From assembly GCF_029360645.1 (NCBI RefSeq), contig NZ_JARDUA010000007.1:1-64000 (forward strand): 64,000 bases of DNA, given 5' to 3'. A program made the translations under genes and the position numbers. A model generated the notes under the pieces. It did not search any database. It was given only the letters and a program-made list of their open reading frames with translations, and was not told where the DNA came from. Numbering within the stretch: position 1 is the first letter of the stretch; the number at the start of each line of letters is the position of its first letter. Origin of the DNA: Pontibacter litorisediminis. GTDB lineage: Bacteria > Bacteroidota > Bacteroidia > Cytophagales > Hymenobacteraceae. This document shows, piece by piece, positions 17,091 to 25,562 of this stretch.

Positions 17091-17567
17091 ATGCAGGACA
17101 TCAGTATCAGGCTTTTTGAGGGAGCCTTTATTTTAAAACCACGCACTGAGCAGCGCCTTATGCAGCTGGCGTTGGTGCTCATGGCGCTGCACGCTGGCCT
17201 GCTGCTGTACCTGCTCGTAGCCAAGGTTTTTACTTTGCTACTGGTGCTCATCCTGTTGCTCAGCCTGCTGGTGCCCGCCTACTTTATGCTCAGTGTCTGG
17301 CTCGACCGGGCCCCACAGTACCGCCGTCACCTTACGCTCAGTGCTGAGGGGGTTCGTTACCGTACCCGTTTCCTGCATCCGGAGCATGAATTCGATTGGA
17401 CTGAAATTGATTTAGTTAAAATAAATCTATATAAAATCACTTTCGTATTAAAGAACGAAGAGGTGCACGAGGTTAGCCTGGAGCACCTGCAGAACGATGA
17501 GCTGCTACGGCATGTTAAGGAGCAGGTTTTGGAAAAGACGCGACATATAGGAATCAACCTCCACTAA
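17091..17567 (+). CDS. Membrane protein with PH-like C-terminal domain, first of a pair
   Basis: 158 residues. Two hydrophobic segments (about 24-45 and 47-70) are followed by a soluble domain (about 78-158) starting RRHLTLSAEGVRYRTRF and containing FDWTEIDLVKINLYKITFVLKN. This resembles membrane-anchored bacterial PH (bPH) domain proteins, which I infer from layout only. The next gene starts 17 bp downstream and encodes a homologous protein, so the two likely form an operon and perhaps a heteromer. Confidence 0.7.
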   Translation: MQDISIRLFEGAFILKPRTEQRLMQLALVLMALHAGLLLYLLVAKVFTLLLVLILLLSLLVPAYFMLSVWLDRAPQYRRHLTLSAEGVRYRTRFLHPEHEFDWTEIDLVKINLYKITFVLKNEEVHEVSLEHLQNDELLRHVKEQVLEKTRHIGINLH

Positions 17568-17584
17568 AACCGAAAACAAACCAT

Positions 17585-18085
17585 ATGTATGTAAACCTGT
17601 ACCCCGGCAGACAGTTGCGGTCAACCAAAAAGTCTATGTTGCTGCTAGGGCTGTTTCTGTTCTTTGGGGGTGGATATGCGTTGCTCCGGGAGTTTCTTTG
17701 GATCGGGCAGTTTCGTGAAGGCTGGGCGGTGGCAAGTGCCGTTATCATGTTGCTGGGGATACTCTCGATAGCCTATGGTAGTTCGGTGCTGCATTTTAAG
17801 GATGCCTTTTTCTCTATGACGCCTGATCGCATTGCTTACCGCCTCTCGCTGTTCGGTGGCCAGACCGTGGTGGAGTGGCCGCAGGTAGAGGAGCTGAAAA
17901 TCTCTGTGCATGCAGTGAATTTTGTACTGAGAGGGGGGGCAATCGTCAAAATGCGCCTTACGGCCATCCAGGACCCAAAGATTGCCCGGCACGTGTCGCG
18001 CAGCATCCATTTGGCAGCGCTGGAGAAAGGCATCGCGATCAATGGTGTTAAACCGTCTCCTTCTGAGCCGGCCATGCAAGCATAA
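17585..18085 (+). CDS. Membrane protein with PH-like C-terminal domain, second of a pair
   Basis: 166 residues with two hydrophobic segments (about 17-38 and 46-66) and a C-terminal domain (about 70-155). It aligns with the preceding gene product: AYRLSLFGGQTVVEWPQVEELKIS...NFVLRGG...ARHVSR...KGIAINGV against RYRTRF...FDWTEIDLVKIN...FVLKNEE...RHVKEQ...IGINL. Function unknown; likely arose by duplication with strong divergence. Confidence 0.7.
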   Translation: MYVNLYPGRQLRSTKKSMLLLGLFLFFGGGYALLREFLWIGQFREGWAVASAVIMLLGILSIAYGSSVLHFKDAFFSMTPDRIAYRLSLFGGQTVVEWPQVEELKISVHAVNFVLRGGAIVKMRLTAIQDPKIARHVSRSIHLAALEKGIAINGVKPSPSEPAMQA

Positions 18086-18148
18086 GTCCGGTTCTGCGTT
18101 TCTCTTTTAATGTTGCCTGCCTGTTCATTTGCCTGATTTTTAGTGCTA

Positions 18149-18156
18149 TAGGTTTG
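18149..18156 (+). promoter_or_regulatory. Possible -7 element for the MFS gene
   Basis: TAGGTTTG matches TAnnTTTG, with TTTG 17 bp upstream as a possible -33 element. It lies 112 bp before the MFS start codon. Confidence 0.4.
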
Positions 18157-18267
18157 TTCCATAAACGACTTCTTCTCCATTCCGGCCCTCCGCAATTGCC
18201 TCAAATCCTTCTCTGCCACTAGCACAAGAGCCAAAGCTTTGCCAAATTGCGGTCTGAAGTTTAAACT

Positions 18268-19437
18268 ATGGCTGAACTGACAAAGCGGGTGTATGGGATG
18301 CAGTTTGGGTTGCTCTGCCTGAGTTCCTTCCTCTTCTTCTCCAGCTTCAACATGATCATTCCAGAGTTGCCCGACTACCTGGCTAGCCTGGGCGGTGAGG
18401 AGTACAAAGGCTTAATAATCTCGCTCTTTGCGCTTACTGCTGGCCTCTCAAGGCCATTTAGTGGCAAGCTGGCCGATGAGATCGGACGGGTGCCGGTAAT
18501 GGTGGTGGGCAGTGTGGTGTGTGTGGCGATGGGTTTCCTGTACCCGCTGGTAGGCACTGTGGCGGCTTTCCTGCTGCTGCGCTTTGTTCATGGCCTGTCC
18601 ACAGGCTTCACGCCAACAGGCAAGTCTGCCTACGTGGCCGACCTGGTGCCGGTGGAGCGGCGCGGGGAGGCCATGGGCCTGCTGGGGCTTTCGGGGAGCC
18701 TGGGTATGGCGGCGGGGCCTGCTCTGGGCGGCCTGATCGCGAGCGAGTATACGGCAGACGCCATGTTTTATACTTCGTCGGCGGCGGCTTTTCTGTCGGT
18801 GGCCGTTATCTGGCACATGCAGGAGACAGTGGAGCGGCCGCAAAAATTCAGCTGGAAGCTGCTGCGCATCTCGCGCAAGGAGGTACTGGAGCCGCGGGTG
18901 CTGGCTCCATCGCTTGTGATGCTGCTCACCTCCTTTGGATTCGGCACGGTGCTCACCATCATCCCGGATTTCAGCGCGCACCTTGGCATCCAGAACAAGG
19001 GCCTCTTCTTTACCTCCTTCACGCTCTCCTCGCTGGCTATCCGCTTCCTGGCAGGCAAGGCTTCTGATAAGTATGGCCGCGTGGCGGTGCTGCGGGTAAG
19101 CTCCTTCCTGCTGACGCTGGCCATGGTGGTGATTGGCCTGGTTACAACGGACACAGGGCTGCTACTGGCCGGGGTGCTGTTCGGCGTGGCCACCGGCATG
19201 AACTCGCCTACCATTTACGCCTGGACGATTGACCTGAGCCGCCTGGAGCACCGGGGAAGGGCCATGGCCACCATGTACATCGCCCTGGAGGTGGGCATAG
19301 GCTTAGGCGCCCTCGGCTCCGGCTGGCTCTACGGCAACCAGAGCCGCAATTTCACGCTGGCGTTTTGGGTATCGGGCGCTTTCTCTCTCTTAGCTTTTTT
19401 GTATTTGATGCTGGTGGTGCGTCGCAGCGAAAAATAA
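18268..19437 (+). CDS. MFS transporter
   Basis: A 389-residue major facilitator with about 12 membrane segments. The loop 2-3 signature GKLADEIGRVPVMVVG (about 69-84) and the repeated half-signature GKASDKYGRVAVLRV after segment 8 identify the family. HGLSTGFTPTGKSAYVADLVPVERRGEAMGLLG resembles segment 4-5 motifs of drug/metabolite exporters. The substrate cannot be deduced. It is a single gene. Confidence 0.9.
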   Translation: MAELTKRVYGMQFGLLCLSSFLFFSSFNMIIPELPDYLASLGGEEYKGLIISLFALTAGLSRPFSGKLADEIGRVPVMVVGSVVCVAMGFLYPLVGTVAAFLLLRFVHGLSTGFTPTGKSAYVADLVPVERRGEAMGLLGLSGSLGMAAGPALGGLIASEYTADAMFYTSSAAAFLSVAVIWHMQETVERPQKFSWKLLRISRKEVLEPRVLAPSLVMLLTSFGFGTVLTIIPDFSAHLGIQNKGLFFTSFTLSSLAIRFLAGKASDKYGRVAVLRVSSFLLTLAMVVIGLVTTDTGLLLAGVLFGVATGMNSPTIYAWTIDLSRLEHRGRAMATMYIALEVGIGLGALGSGWLYGNQSRNFTLAFWVSGAFSLLAFLYLMLVVRRSEK

Positions 19438-19740
19438 ACGGCTTTTACCCCTCTAGTCGCTGTTAAAGTAGCACTTTGCGGGTGCCCTTCCCGCTTTCGA
19501 AGGATGTTGTTTCTTTCTGCTTTCTTTTTAAAAGTACAATTATTGGCTTATGTCGGTGTAGCCGGTTTCAGAGGTTGTTTTTGCACTTTATTTTACGGCA
19601 GGAGCTCCTGTTTTCGTGTTTTGTAAGGTTAAAGTATCTTTTTTTGTGCAAATCAAGTATGGAGATTTAATGCTTCCGGTGCTGCTGTTGGCAGTAGGGC
19701 CAGGGAGATTGTTAAATTTACCATACACTTAAAGTTAACT
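19438..19740. other. Intergenic region upstream of the lipoprotein pair
   Basis: About 300 bp, AT-rich, with no T-tailed hairpin and no exact TAnnTTTG. A 64-codon frame at 19476-19670 has no recognisable feature and is not accepted. Confidence 0.5.
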
Positions 19741-20910
19741 ATGAAAAAGAACTTTTATCTGAACATGCTAGGATGTGGCCTGGCTGCAATGGCGTTAGTG
19801 AGCTGTGAGAAAACCGAAGAAGTAAACCCTGCTTTCACGGCTGGGGTAGACCAAAAGACCCTGATGGATGGGAATTGTTATGCTATTGATTTTGAAGAGT
19901 ATACTGCCGACAACCCTGAGGACCTGCCTTTTATTGACCATGTAACGACTCCTTTTGGCAAGGTGTGGGTGAAGAATACACACAGAAGTGAGGCTGGTGT
20001 TTACTCTGACGTGAACGTGGCCAGAATCTATGACGCTGTCAATCCGACAGGGGATGATGCGCATGATTTGGGCAAGGCAACCTCCTTGGGCAAAATGCTG
20101 GTTGCTAACCATTTCACCCAAGAAGAAATAGCTGCAAACCCGGATGGGGTTTATAGCCCGTCAGGAAGGGACATCCGCATAGCCGGCCCCAACGACAACG
20201 CCTGGGGCGCCACCATGGAGCTCAGCTTTTCAGATGTGGAAGGTGGGGCCGTGACGATGCAATCCATTGATGTGGTGGACATAGATCTTTCCCCTCTGGA
20301 GGATAAATCTTACGTGCGACTCATGCTGGCCGGAGGCGGTTCTGTAGATTTCCCGCTCACGCCTTACGAAGAGGAGGGAAGTGTGCAGACAGTAGACCTG
20401 AAGGGCACCAAAAACGTGGAGAAGCTGATTGTGGTGCTGGATGGCCAGGGAAACGTTGGATCGGGAGGTATCGACAACATTGTTTTCTGCTCTGAGCCCG
20501 CTGTTGTAACACCACCAGCTACCGGAGGCTGTACACGCACCCAGGGCTACTGGAAAACGCATGCCGACAGCAACAACAAAAAGTATGACAGCACCTGGGA
20601 TGCGTACTACAACATGTCATTCTTTTCTTCAGGATACACCTACTACACAATCCTGCAGGAGCAGCCAAAGGGTAACGCCTACTTTATTTTGGCGCACCAG
20701 TACGTGGCCGCCACCCTCAACCTGGCAGCCGGAGCAGGCATGAGCGGAGAGGCGCTGGATGCTTACAACAAAGCAACCGAGCTGTTTAAGCAATACAAGC
20801 CAAGCCAGGTAACAAAGAACAACAAAGCGTTGCGCGAGGAATTCACAGCTCTGGGCAACACCCTGGACAAGTATAACAATGGCATAATAGGCCCCGGCCA
20901 CTGCGACTAG
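19741..20910 (+). CDS. Lipoprotein with C-terminal TQGYWKTH domain
   Basis: 389 residues. Signal peptide and lipobox LVSC (Cys22) place it as a lipoprotein. Residues about 45-250 form a beta-rich domain that begins CYAIDFEEYT and ends VLDGQGNVGSGGIDNIVFC; the same opening and closing occur in the smaller gene at 21260. After a VTPPATGG linker comes a second domain (264-389) opening with CTRTQGYWKTH, a motif found at the start of C-terminal domains of many secreted proteins, then helices with AHQYVAATLNLAAGAGM. Neither domain has a function I can name. A strong terminator follows. Confidence 0.75.
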   Translation: MKKNFYLNMLGCGLAAMALVSCEKTEEVNPAFTAGVDQKTLMDGNCYAIDFEEYTADNPEDLPFIDHVTTPFGKVWVKNTHRSEAGVYSDVNVARIYDAVNPTGDDAHDLGKATSLGKMLVANHFTQEEIAANPDGVYSPSGRDIRIAGPNDNAWGATMELSFSDVEGGAVTMQSIDVVDIDLSPLEDKSYVRLMLAGGGSVDFPLTPYEEEGSVQTVDLKGTKNVEKLIVVLDGQGNVGSGGIDNIVFCSEPAVVTPPATGGCTRTQGYWKTHADSNNKKYDSTWDAYYNMSFFSSGYTYYTILQEQPKGNAYFILAHQYVAATLNLAAGAGMSGEALDAYNKATELFKQYKPSQVTKNNKALREEFTALGNTLDKYNNGIIGPGHCD

Positions 20911-20930
20911 GACCTGGTAAGACAACAGGT

Positions 20931-20968
20931 AAAGAAGGGGGTGCTGGAAAGCGCCCCCTTCTTTTTTT
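20931..20968 (+). terminator. Terminator after the first lipoprotein
   Basis: Stem AAGAAGGGGGTGCT / AGCGCCCCCTTCTT with loop GGAA, running into TTTTTTT. A clear intrinsic terminator. Confidence 0.92.
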
Positions 20969-21259
20969 GCCGGTGGGATAGTCTTCCATGCAAATGGTGG
21001 CCGGGTTAGCGGAAGCAACACGTTTACTGAAGTCCGATAGTATAAGTACAATTGTGTGTGGGGCGGTGTTGGACGAAAAAATGAAATTTATTTCGTCCTT
21101 TTCTGATGAGGTTGCGTACCTAACACAGCACATATGTTCTCCTGGATCGTTTATAGCCAATCTGTACTTGTTTATACCAGCATTGGTGCTGCTCCTGCAG
21201 GGGTAGCAGGGAGAGGTTTATGTGCAAGTGTTGTATGAAAATAATATAAAATGTGTAGT
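20969..21259. other. Intergenic region between the two lipoproteins
   Basis: About 290 bp, holding a hairpin at 21071-21098 (GGACGAAA / TTTCGTCC, 12-base loop) in otherwise AT-rich DNA. The second lipoprotein therefore appears to be transcribed separately; no exact TAnnTTTG was found. Confidence 0.45.
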
Positions 21260-21958
21260 ATGAAGAAGTTTACTTTTAAAGCCGCCTTTGTTTGTATGTT
21301 TGGTGTCGTGCTGATGGGCTGTGAAAAAGCCGAGGAGATGGAGGCCAACCCCATGAGCGCCTCTCAGGAAAAGAACTTTGGCACTGACCCGGGCAGCTGT
21401 GAAATCATAGAGTTTGACGAGTATACCCCTACAGAAACAAGTATGGGCGCCGTTACTACGGTATACAGCCAAAACACACCGGTGCGCGTTTCGGCGCAGT
21501 ACCGCCTGGGCGATGGCCGCTACGGCATCGGAAACACAGCGTTGCTGTTCGATACGGGTGCGCCCGACAGCAGAAACAAGGATTTTAGGACGCCCAGCCC
21601 GGCTGCTATACGCCCGATGGGCCAGGTGCTGACCGTGGGCCGCGGCAACGGCACCAGGGCAAAGCTCTACGACAAGGGCTGCCGCATCGAAATGGACTTC
21701 TCTGCCATGGGAAGCATCAACCTAAAAGGCCTGCACGTGCTCGATATCACGGAAGAAGAAGCTGGCTCTAAGCTGGAGCTGCTTGATAAAGACGGCAGTA
21801 TCATAAAAACCATGGCCTTGCCTGTGACCGGTGCTTACGGGGCCACCCGCTTGCGTGTAGATACGCCGGGTGTGGTAAAGCTGCGTGTGGTGTTCGGCAA
21901 TGAGTCCGCCCACAGCGGTGGCGGTGCTATTGATGTGATAGAGTTTTGCCGTGAATAG
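21260..21958 (+). CDS. Lipoprotein related to the first domain of the upstream gene
   Basis: 232 residues from the ATG at 21260; a start nine bases upstream is also possible. Lipobox LMGC. The mature part opens CEIIEFDEYTPTETSMGAVTTVYSQ and closes VVFGNESAHSGGGAIDVIEFCRE, matching the ends of the first domain of the 19741 product; it lacks the TQGYWKTH domain. The fold is probably an all-beta adhesin- or lectin-like sandwich; this is a guess from the alternating hydrophobic pattern. Confidence 0.75.
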   Translation: MKKFTFKAAFVCMFGVVLMGCEKAEEMEANPMSASQEKNFGTDPGSCEIIEFDEYTPTETSMGAVTTVYSQNTPVRVSAQYRLGDGRYGIGNTALLFDTGAPDSRNKDFRTPSPAAIRPMGQVLTVGRGNGTRAKLYDKGCRIEMDFSAMGSINLKGLHVLDITEEEAGSKLELLDKDGSIIKTMALPVTGAYGATRLRVDTPGVVKLRVVFGNESAHSGGGAIDVIEFCRE

Positions 21959-21985
21959 GCAAGAGCGCCCAAGCAAAGAATTGAG

Positions 21986-22015
21986 AAGGGAGCCCCTTTA
22001 AGGCTCCCTTTTTTG
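21986..22015 (+). terminator. Terminator after the second lipoprotein
   Basis: Stem AAGGGAGCC / GGCTCCCTT with a 7-base loop followed by TTTTT. Confidence 0.9.
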
Positions 22016-22100
22016 ATGCCAGGCTAGGTGAGGCTAACAATTGCCTGCTTTTTTTGTTGAGCCTAAAACACCAGCTCACCGCATACGTTTTTAAAGCATC

Positions 22101-22934
22101 ATGAACAGCCAATTTCTGAATACTTTATTTCTTAGCCATCATCGGGCAAAGCACCAGGTGCCGGCCTCTGCCATGTGCAACCTGGTGGAGGGGGTGCTGC
22201 AGTTGCTGTTCCCCCCCATGGCCGACGTGCGCTTTGAGACGGTGCAGGAGCTGGAGGAGTTCAGCAAAGGGCTGCAACTGAACATGATGCGCATCCTCAC
22301 AAGTATGGAGGCCGAGTTGCCCAGACCCGCCAGCGAGTTGGCGGAGCGGATGATGCAGGAGCTGCCTTACATTTACGAGCTGCTGCTGATGGATGCCGAG
22401 GCCATTGCCGCCGGCGACCCCGCCGCACAGAGTAAAGAAGAGGTGGTGCGTACGTACCCTGGCTTTAAGGCGGTAGCCGTATACCGCCTGGCACACGCCC
22501 TGTACGAGCTGCAGGTGCCACTGCTACCGCGCGTGCTCACCGAGTACGCCCACGCCCGCACCGGCATCGACATTCACCCCGGCGCCCAAATCGGCTCCCA
22601 CTTCTGCATAGACCACGGCACCGGTATCGTGATAGGGGAGACCTGTGTGATCGGGAACCATGTGAAGCTGTACCAGGGCGTGACCCTTGGTGCCCTGAGC
22701 GTAGACAAGGCCATGGCTAACATCAAGCGCCACCCCACCATAGAGCATCATGTGGTGGTTTACGCCGGGGCCACGATACTTGGGGGCAACACCGTAGTGG
22801 GGGCCCACAGCATCGTGGGTGGCAATGTGTGGCTTACGGAGAGCGTGCCGCCATACTCTCGGGTGTACCATCGCCCGCAAATTGATGTCCGCCGCTCGGC
22901 AGAGCCAGCCAATGCGCTCAACTTTTCCATCTAA
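22101..22934 (+). CDS. cysE: Serine O-acetyltransferase
   Basis: Makes O-acetylserine from serine and acetyl-CoA, the first step of cysteine synthesis. 277 residues: a helical N-terminal domain, then the left-handed beta-helix with ARTGIDIHPGAQIGSHFCIDHGTGIVIGETCVIGNHVKLYQGVTLGA, which holds the catalytic Asp-His pair (DHGTG), and KRHPTIEHHVVVYAGATILGG. This type, longer at the N-terminus than E. coli CysE, is often called EpsC. It is 24 bp upstream of cysK; the two enzymes form the cysteine synthase complex in other bacteria. The C-terminus ends NFSI; the terminal Ile is what docks in CysK in known complexes. Confidence 0.93.
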   Translation: MNSQFLNTLFLSHHRAKHQVPASAMCNLVEGVLQLLFPPMADVRFETVQELEEFSKGLQLNMMRILTSMEAELPRPASELAERMMQELPYIYELLLMDAEAIAAGDPAAQSKEEVVRTYPGFKAVAVYRLAHALYELQVPLLPRVLTEYAHARTGIDIHPGAQIGSHFCIDHGTGIVIGETCVIGNHVKLYQGVTLGALSVDKAMANIKRHPTIEHHVVVYAGATILGGNTVVGAHSIVGGNVWLTESVPPYSRVYHRPQIDVRRSAEPANALNFSI

Positions 22935-22958
22935 TCATGTTAACAGACACAAATCCAT

Positions 22959-23876
22959 ATGAAAGTAAACACAATATTAGAAGCAATCGGGAACACGCCA
23001 CACGTACGCATCAGCAAGCTCTTTAACAAGGATGCGGAAGTATGGATGAAAATGGAGCGCAGCAACCCGGGTGGAAGCATAAAAGACCGTATTGCCCTGG
23101 CTATGATCGAGGATGCCGAGCGCAGAGGCCTTCTTACAAAGGATAGCGTGATTGTAGAGCCAACCTCGGGCAACACGGGCGTAGGCTTGGCAATGGTGGC
23201 CGCCGTAAAGGGGTATGACCTGATCCTTGTCATGCCGGAGTCTATGTCAGTGGAGCGCCGCCGCCTGATGGCCGCTTACGGTGCGCGCCTGGAGCTAACT
23301 CCGCGCGAGAAAGGGATGAAAGGGGCTATAGAACGGGTACAGGAGATTGTGCAGGAGAACGATAAGGCTTGGATGCCGATGCAGTTTGACAACGAAGCCA
23401 ACACCCAGGTGCACATAGACACTACGGCGCAGGAGATTCTGGAGGACTTTCCGGATGGGTTTGATTATATGATAACCGGCGTGGGCACAGGAGGGCACAT
23501 CACCGGTGTGGCCAAGGTGTTAAAAGACCGCTTTCCGAACCTGAAGGTGTTTGCCGTGGAGCCTGCCGCCTCGCCTGTATTAAGTGGCGGAGAGCCAGGG
23601 CCACACCCACTGCAGGGTATCGGCGCCGGTTTTATCCCTAAAATCATGGATACCACCATATTGGATGGGGTGGTGCAGATACAGCAGGACGAGGCCTTCG
23701 ACTTTGCCCGCCGTGCTGCCCGCGAAGAAGGGCTTTTTGTGGGGGTATCCTCCGGTGCCTCGCTTGCCGCTGTAAACAAGAAGCTGGAAGAGGAGATTCC
23801 GGCCGGCGCCAAGGTGCTTACCTTCTGCTACGACACCGGTGAGCGTTACTTATCGGTGGAAGGGCTGTTCGTCTAA
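22959..23876 (+). CDS. cysK: Cysteine synthase (O-acetylserine sulfhydrylase)
   Basis: PLP enzyme that replaces the acetyl group of O-acetylserine with sulfide to give cysteine. 305 residues. The PLP lysine is Lys42 in GGSIKDR; the substrate loop TSGNTG is at 69-74; the phosphate-binding loop [10 protein letters not shown] follows in the C-terminal half; SSGASLAAV closes the site. The 305-residue length and GSIKDRIA context fit CysK; CysM remains possible. In an operon with cysE. Confidence 0.93.
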   Translation: MKVNTILEAIGNTPHVRISKLFNKDAEVWMKMERSNPGGSIKDRIALAMIEDAERRGLLTKDSVIVEPTSGNTGVGLAMVAAVKGYDLILVMPESMSVERRRLMAAYGARLELTPREKGMKGAIERVQEIVQENDKAWMPMQFDNEANTQVHIDTTAQEILEDFPDGFDYMITGVGTGGHITGVAKVLKDRFPNLKVFAVEPAASPVLSGGEPGPHPLQGIGAGFIPKIMDTTILDGVVQIQQDEAFDFARRAAREEGLFVGVSSGASLAAVNKKLEEEIPAGAKVLTFCYDTGERYLSVEGLFV

Positions 23877-23908
23877 GTTTCATAAGTATAAACAGATAGA
23901 TAACCTAA

Positions 23909-23946
23909 AAAACGCCTGCCGCTACATGTAGCGGCAGGCGTTTTTT
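23909..23946. terminator. Bidirectional terminator between cysK and the SH3-like lipoprotein
   Basis: Stem AACGCCTGCCGCTAC (23911-23925) paired with GTAGCGGCAGGCGTT (23928-23942), preceded by A-run and followed by T-run, so it can serve the convergent genes on both sides. Confidence 0.93.
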
Positions 23947-24730
23947 AATCTCCGGTCACGAGTGCTGTCATTTGCCAGTTGCCCTGCTTGTTTTTGTTGA
24001 AGATGGCGCGGTAGCCTACCGGGCTGTGCACATCGGATCGGTGCAGGTAGCCCTGCAGCTGGCCATCGTCACTTTGCACATGCCACCACTCCTTTACAGG
24101 CGCCCCCTCCGGGTAAGATTTCCCGTAATCCACCCGAAGGATAACCTCATTTAAGGCGCAGATCCCCGCTGCGTTTGCCACGGGTTCCTCCCGTAGTATG
24201 GCATTGCTTTTTATCACGGCCACATGCATGAACGCATCAATAGAGTCGGGCCAGTTGCTGTACACATAAGGCAGTGCATACACCTCGTGGTTGGCCGCTA
24301 CAGGGTAGCCCCCGCCCAACCGCAGCAGGTGCTCCAGCAACAGCCACACCTCAGAACTGGCTTTCTCGGGTTGCCACTGCCTGGCAAAGCTCTTCCAGCC
24401 ACCTTTCTCATCAAAGCCTGTCCGGATGTTGGGGTCTACCAAGCCTTGGAGCTGCTTTGTATTCTGCGTCAGCACGGCCTTCTCCAGTTCCTGCAGGTAG
24501 GCGGTTAGCCTGGCATCCTTAGCGGCCGTGTCAGGAGGGGCCAAGGCGGGTGCCTCCAGCTGGCAGGTAGGAACGGCTGCTGTTTCTGTGGCTGCAGTTT
24601 GCTGTATGGTGCTATCTGGTGTGATGGTATCTTGCGGGGCAACGGTGGCGGCAGTGGTCAGCTCCGATTCTTGCTGCCTGCAGGCACTAAGGGCAAGTAC
24701 AGAGAGAAGGGCGAGGTATATTTTTTTCAT
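23945..24730 (-). CDS. Lipoprotein with C-terminal SH3-like region
   Basis: 261 residues. Lipobox LSAC (Cys17), then a Thr/Ala-rich linker (TTAATVAPQDTITPDSTIQQ) and a helical segment with TGFDEKGGWKSFARQW. The C-terminal half has the pattern of bacterial SH3 domains (HVAVIKSNAILREEP...VDYGKSYPEGAPVKEWWHVQ...LQGYLHRSDVHSPVGYRA), often linked to cell-wall binding; this is inferred. Not recognised as a named family. Its start is preceded by the terminator of the DUF2267 gene. Confidence 0.78.
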   Translation of the reverse strand: MKKIYLALLSVLALSACRQQESELTTAATVAPQDTITPDSTIQQTAATETAAVPTCQLEAPALAPPDTAAKDARLTAYLQELEKAVLTQNTKQLQGLVDPNIRTGFDEKGGWKSFARQWQPEKASSEVWLLLEHLLRLGGGYPVAANHEVYALPYVYSNWPDSIDAFMHVAVIKSNAILREEPVANAAGICALNEVILRVDYGKSYPEGAPVKEWWHVQSDDGQLQGYLHRSDVHSPVGYRAIFNKNKQGNWQMTALVTGD

Positions 24731-24745
24731 GGGGTGAAGGTAAGG

Positions 24746-24785
24746 AAAAAGGCAGCATTTGCCTGATAAATGGCAAACGCTGCCT
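24746..24785 (-). terminator. Terminator after the DUF2267 gene
   Basis: On the minus strand GGCAGCGTTTGCC pairs with GGCAAATGCTGCC around an 8-base loop, then TTTTTCC follows. One mismatch in the stem. Confidence 0.8.
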
Positions 24786-24809
24786 GGTCATACTTTGTTA
24801 TCCCAAGAT

Positions 24810-25244
24810 TTATACTTCCAGCAGTTCCTGTATCTCCTGGTGCATAGCCTCCTTCACCTTTTGGAGCTCTCCGGCTGAAACGCAATGGTGCAAGGCCTTA
24901 AATACGGCCTGAAACGACTCGATTACATCGCTGTCGCAGAGAAAGTCGTTGTTGGCTGCAAAGGCGTTTTTGCTCCTGATCAAGTCTATCCATGCATGCC
25001 TGTCCCTAACCTTCACAGGTACTTTGGCCGGGTCGTACTGGTCGTAATAGATGCCTTTCCAGATGATAGGCAGCTGCGCGGCGAAATGCACCGCGTCGTT
25101 TACCGGCAGCCTATCGCGGATGGCCTGCAACACCGCTCGGAACACCCGGCCCGCTTGGTTTAGGTCCTCTGTCCCCAACTCTTCCGCCACCTTCTTGAGC
25201 AGGTTGATCGCGTCTTTCTGGTTCTCCTCGAAATTAAATGCCAT
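24810..25244 (-). CDS. DUF2267 domain protein
   Basis: A 144-residue cytoplasmic protein matching DUF2267: two helical repeats with AINLLKKVAEELGTEDLNQAGRVFRAVLQAIRDRLPVNDAVHFAAQLPIIWKGIYYDQY. The start is the ATG at 25244 because an AAAGGAGGT Shine-Dalgarno sits 4 bases upstream, which is rare in this window; a longer frame upstream has non-family residues. Biochemical role unknown. Confidence 0.88.
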   Translation of the reverse strand: MAFNFEENQKDAINLLKKVAEELGTEDLNQAGRVFRAVLQAIRDRLPVNDAVHFAAQLPIIWKGIYYDQYDPAKVPVKVRDRHAWIDLIRSKNAFAANNDFLCDSDVIESFQAVFKALHHCVSAGELQKVKEAMHQEIQELLEV

Positions 25245-25562
25245 AGCTACCTCCTTTTTAAATGAATAACGTCCTAGAAAATACGACCCTGATACGGGCT
25301 GGTTCTGCAGAAAGAGGTATAAGCCGTAAAGGGAGGGATATATTGAGGAGGGGGAGCAAGCGTTGGGCACCAAGCCTGGTGCCTAGCAAGAGAGCCCTGC
25401 AGCCAGCCCTGCCTTGTCTTATGCCAAATGCAGGCAGCGGCAGGATGGCATTTTTAAGGAAGCTGTCTTGCCTGCCTGACAGCAGGCGGGGGAGGAGATG
25501 CAAATTTCATAACAACAGGTAGTTAAGCTGCGTTTTAAAAATGTACAAGAAAACAAGCAGCT
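25245..25562. other. Intergenic region with no supported gene
   Basis: About 320 bp between divergent genes, with short hairpins such as GCACCA-AGCCT-GGTGC (near 25368) and CCTGCCTG-A-CAGCAGGCGGG (near 25473). A short frame at 25262-25522 shows no family feature. Confidence 0.45.

Noticed and set aside
19476..19670. 64-codon frame before the lipoprotein pair
   Set aside because: Phe/Leu-rich, no start context and no similarity that I recognise.
22016..22100. Riboswitch upstream of cysE
   Set aside because: The short leader has no T-box or SAM-type features; only the upstream gene's terminator is present.
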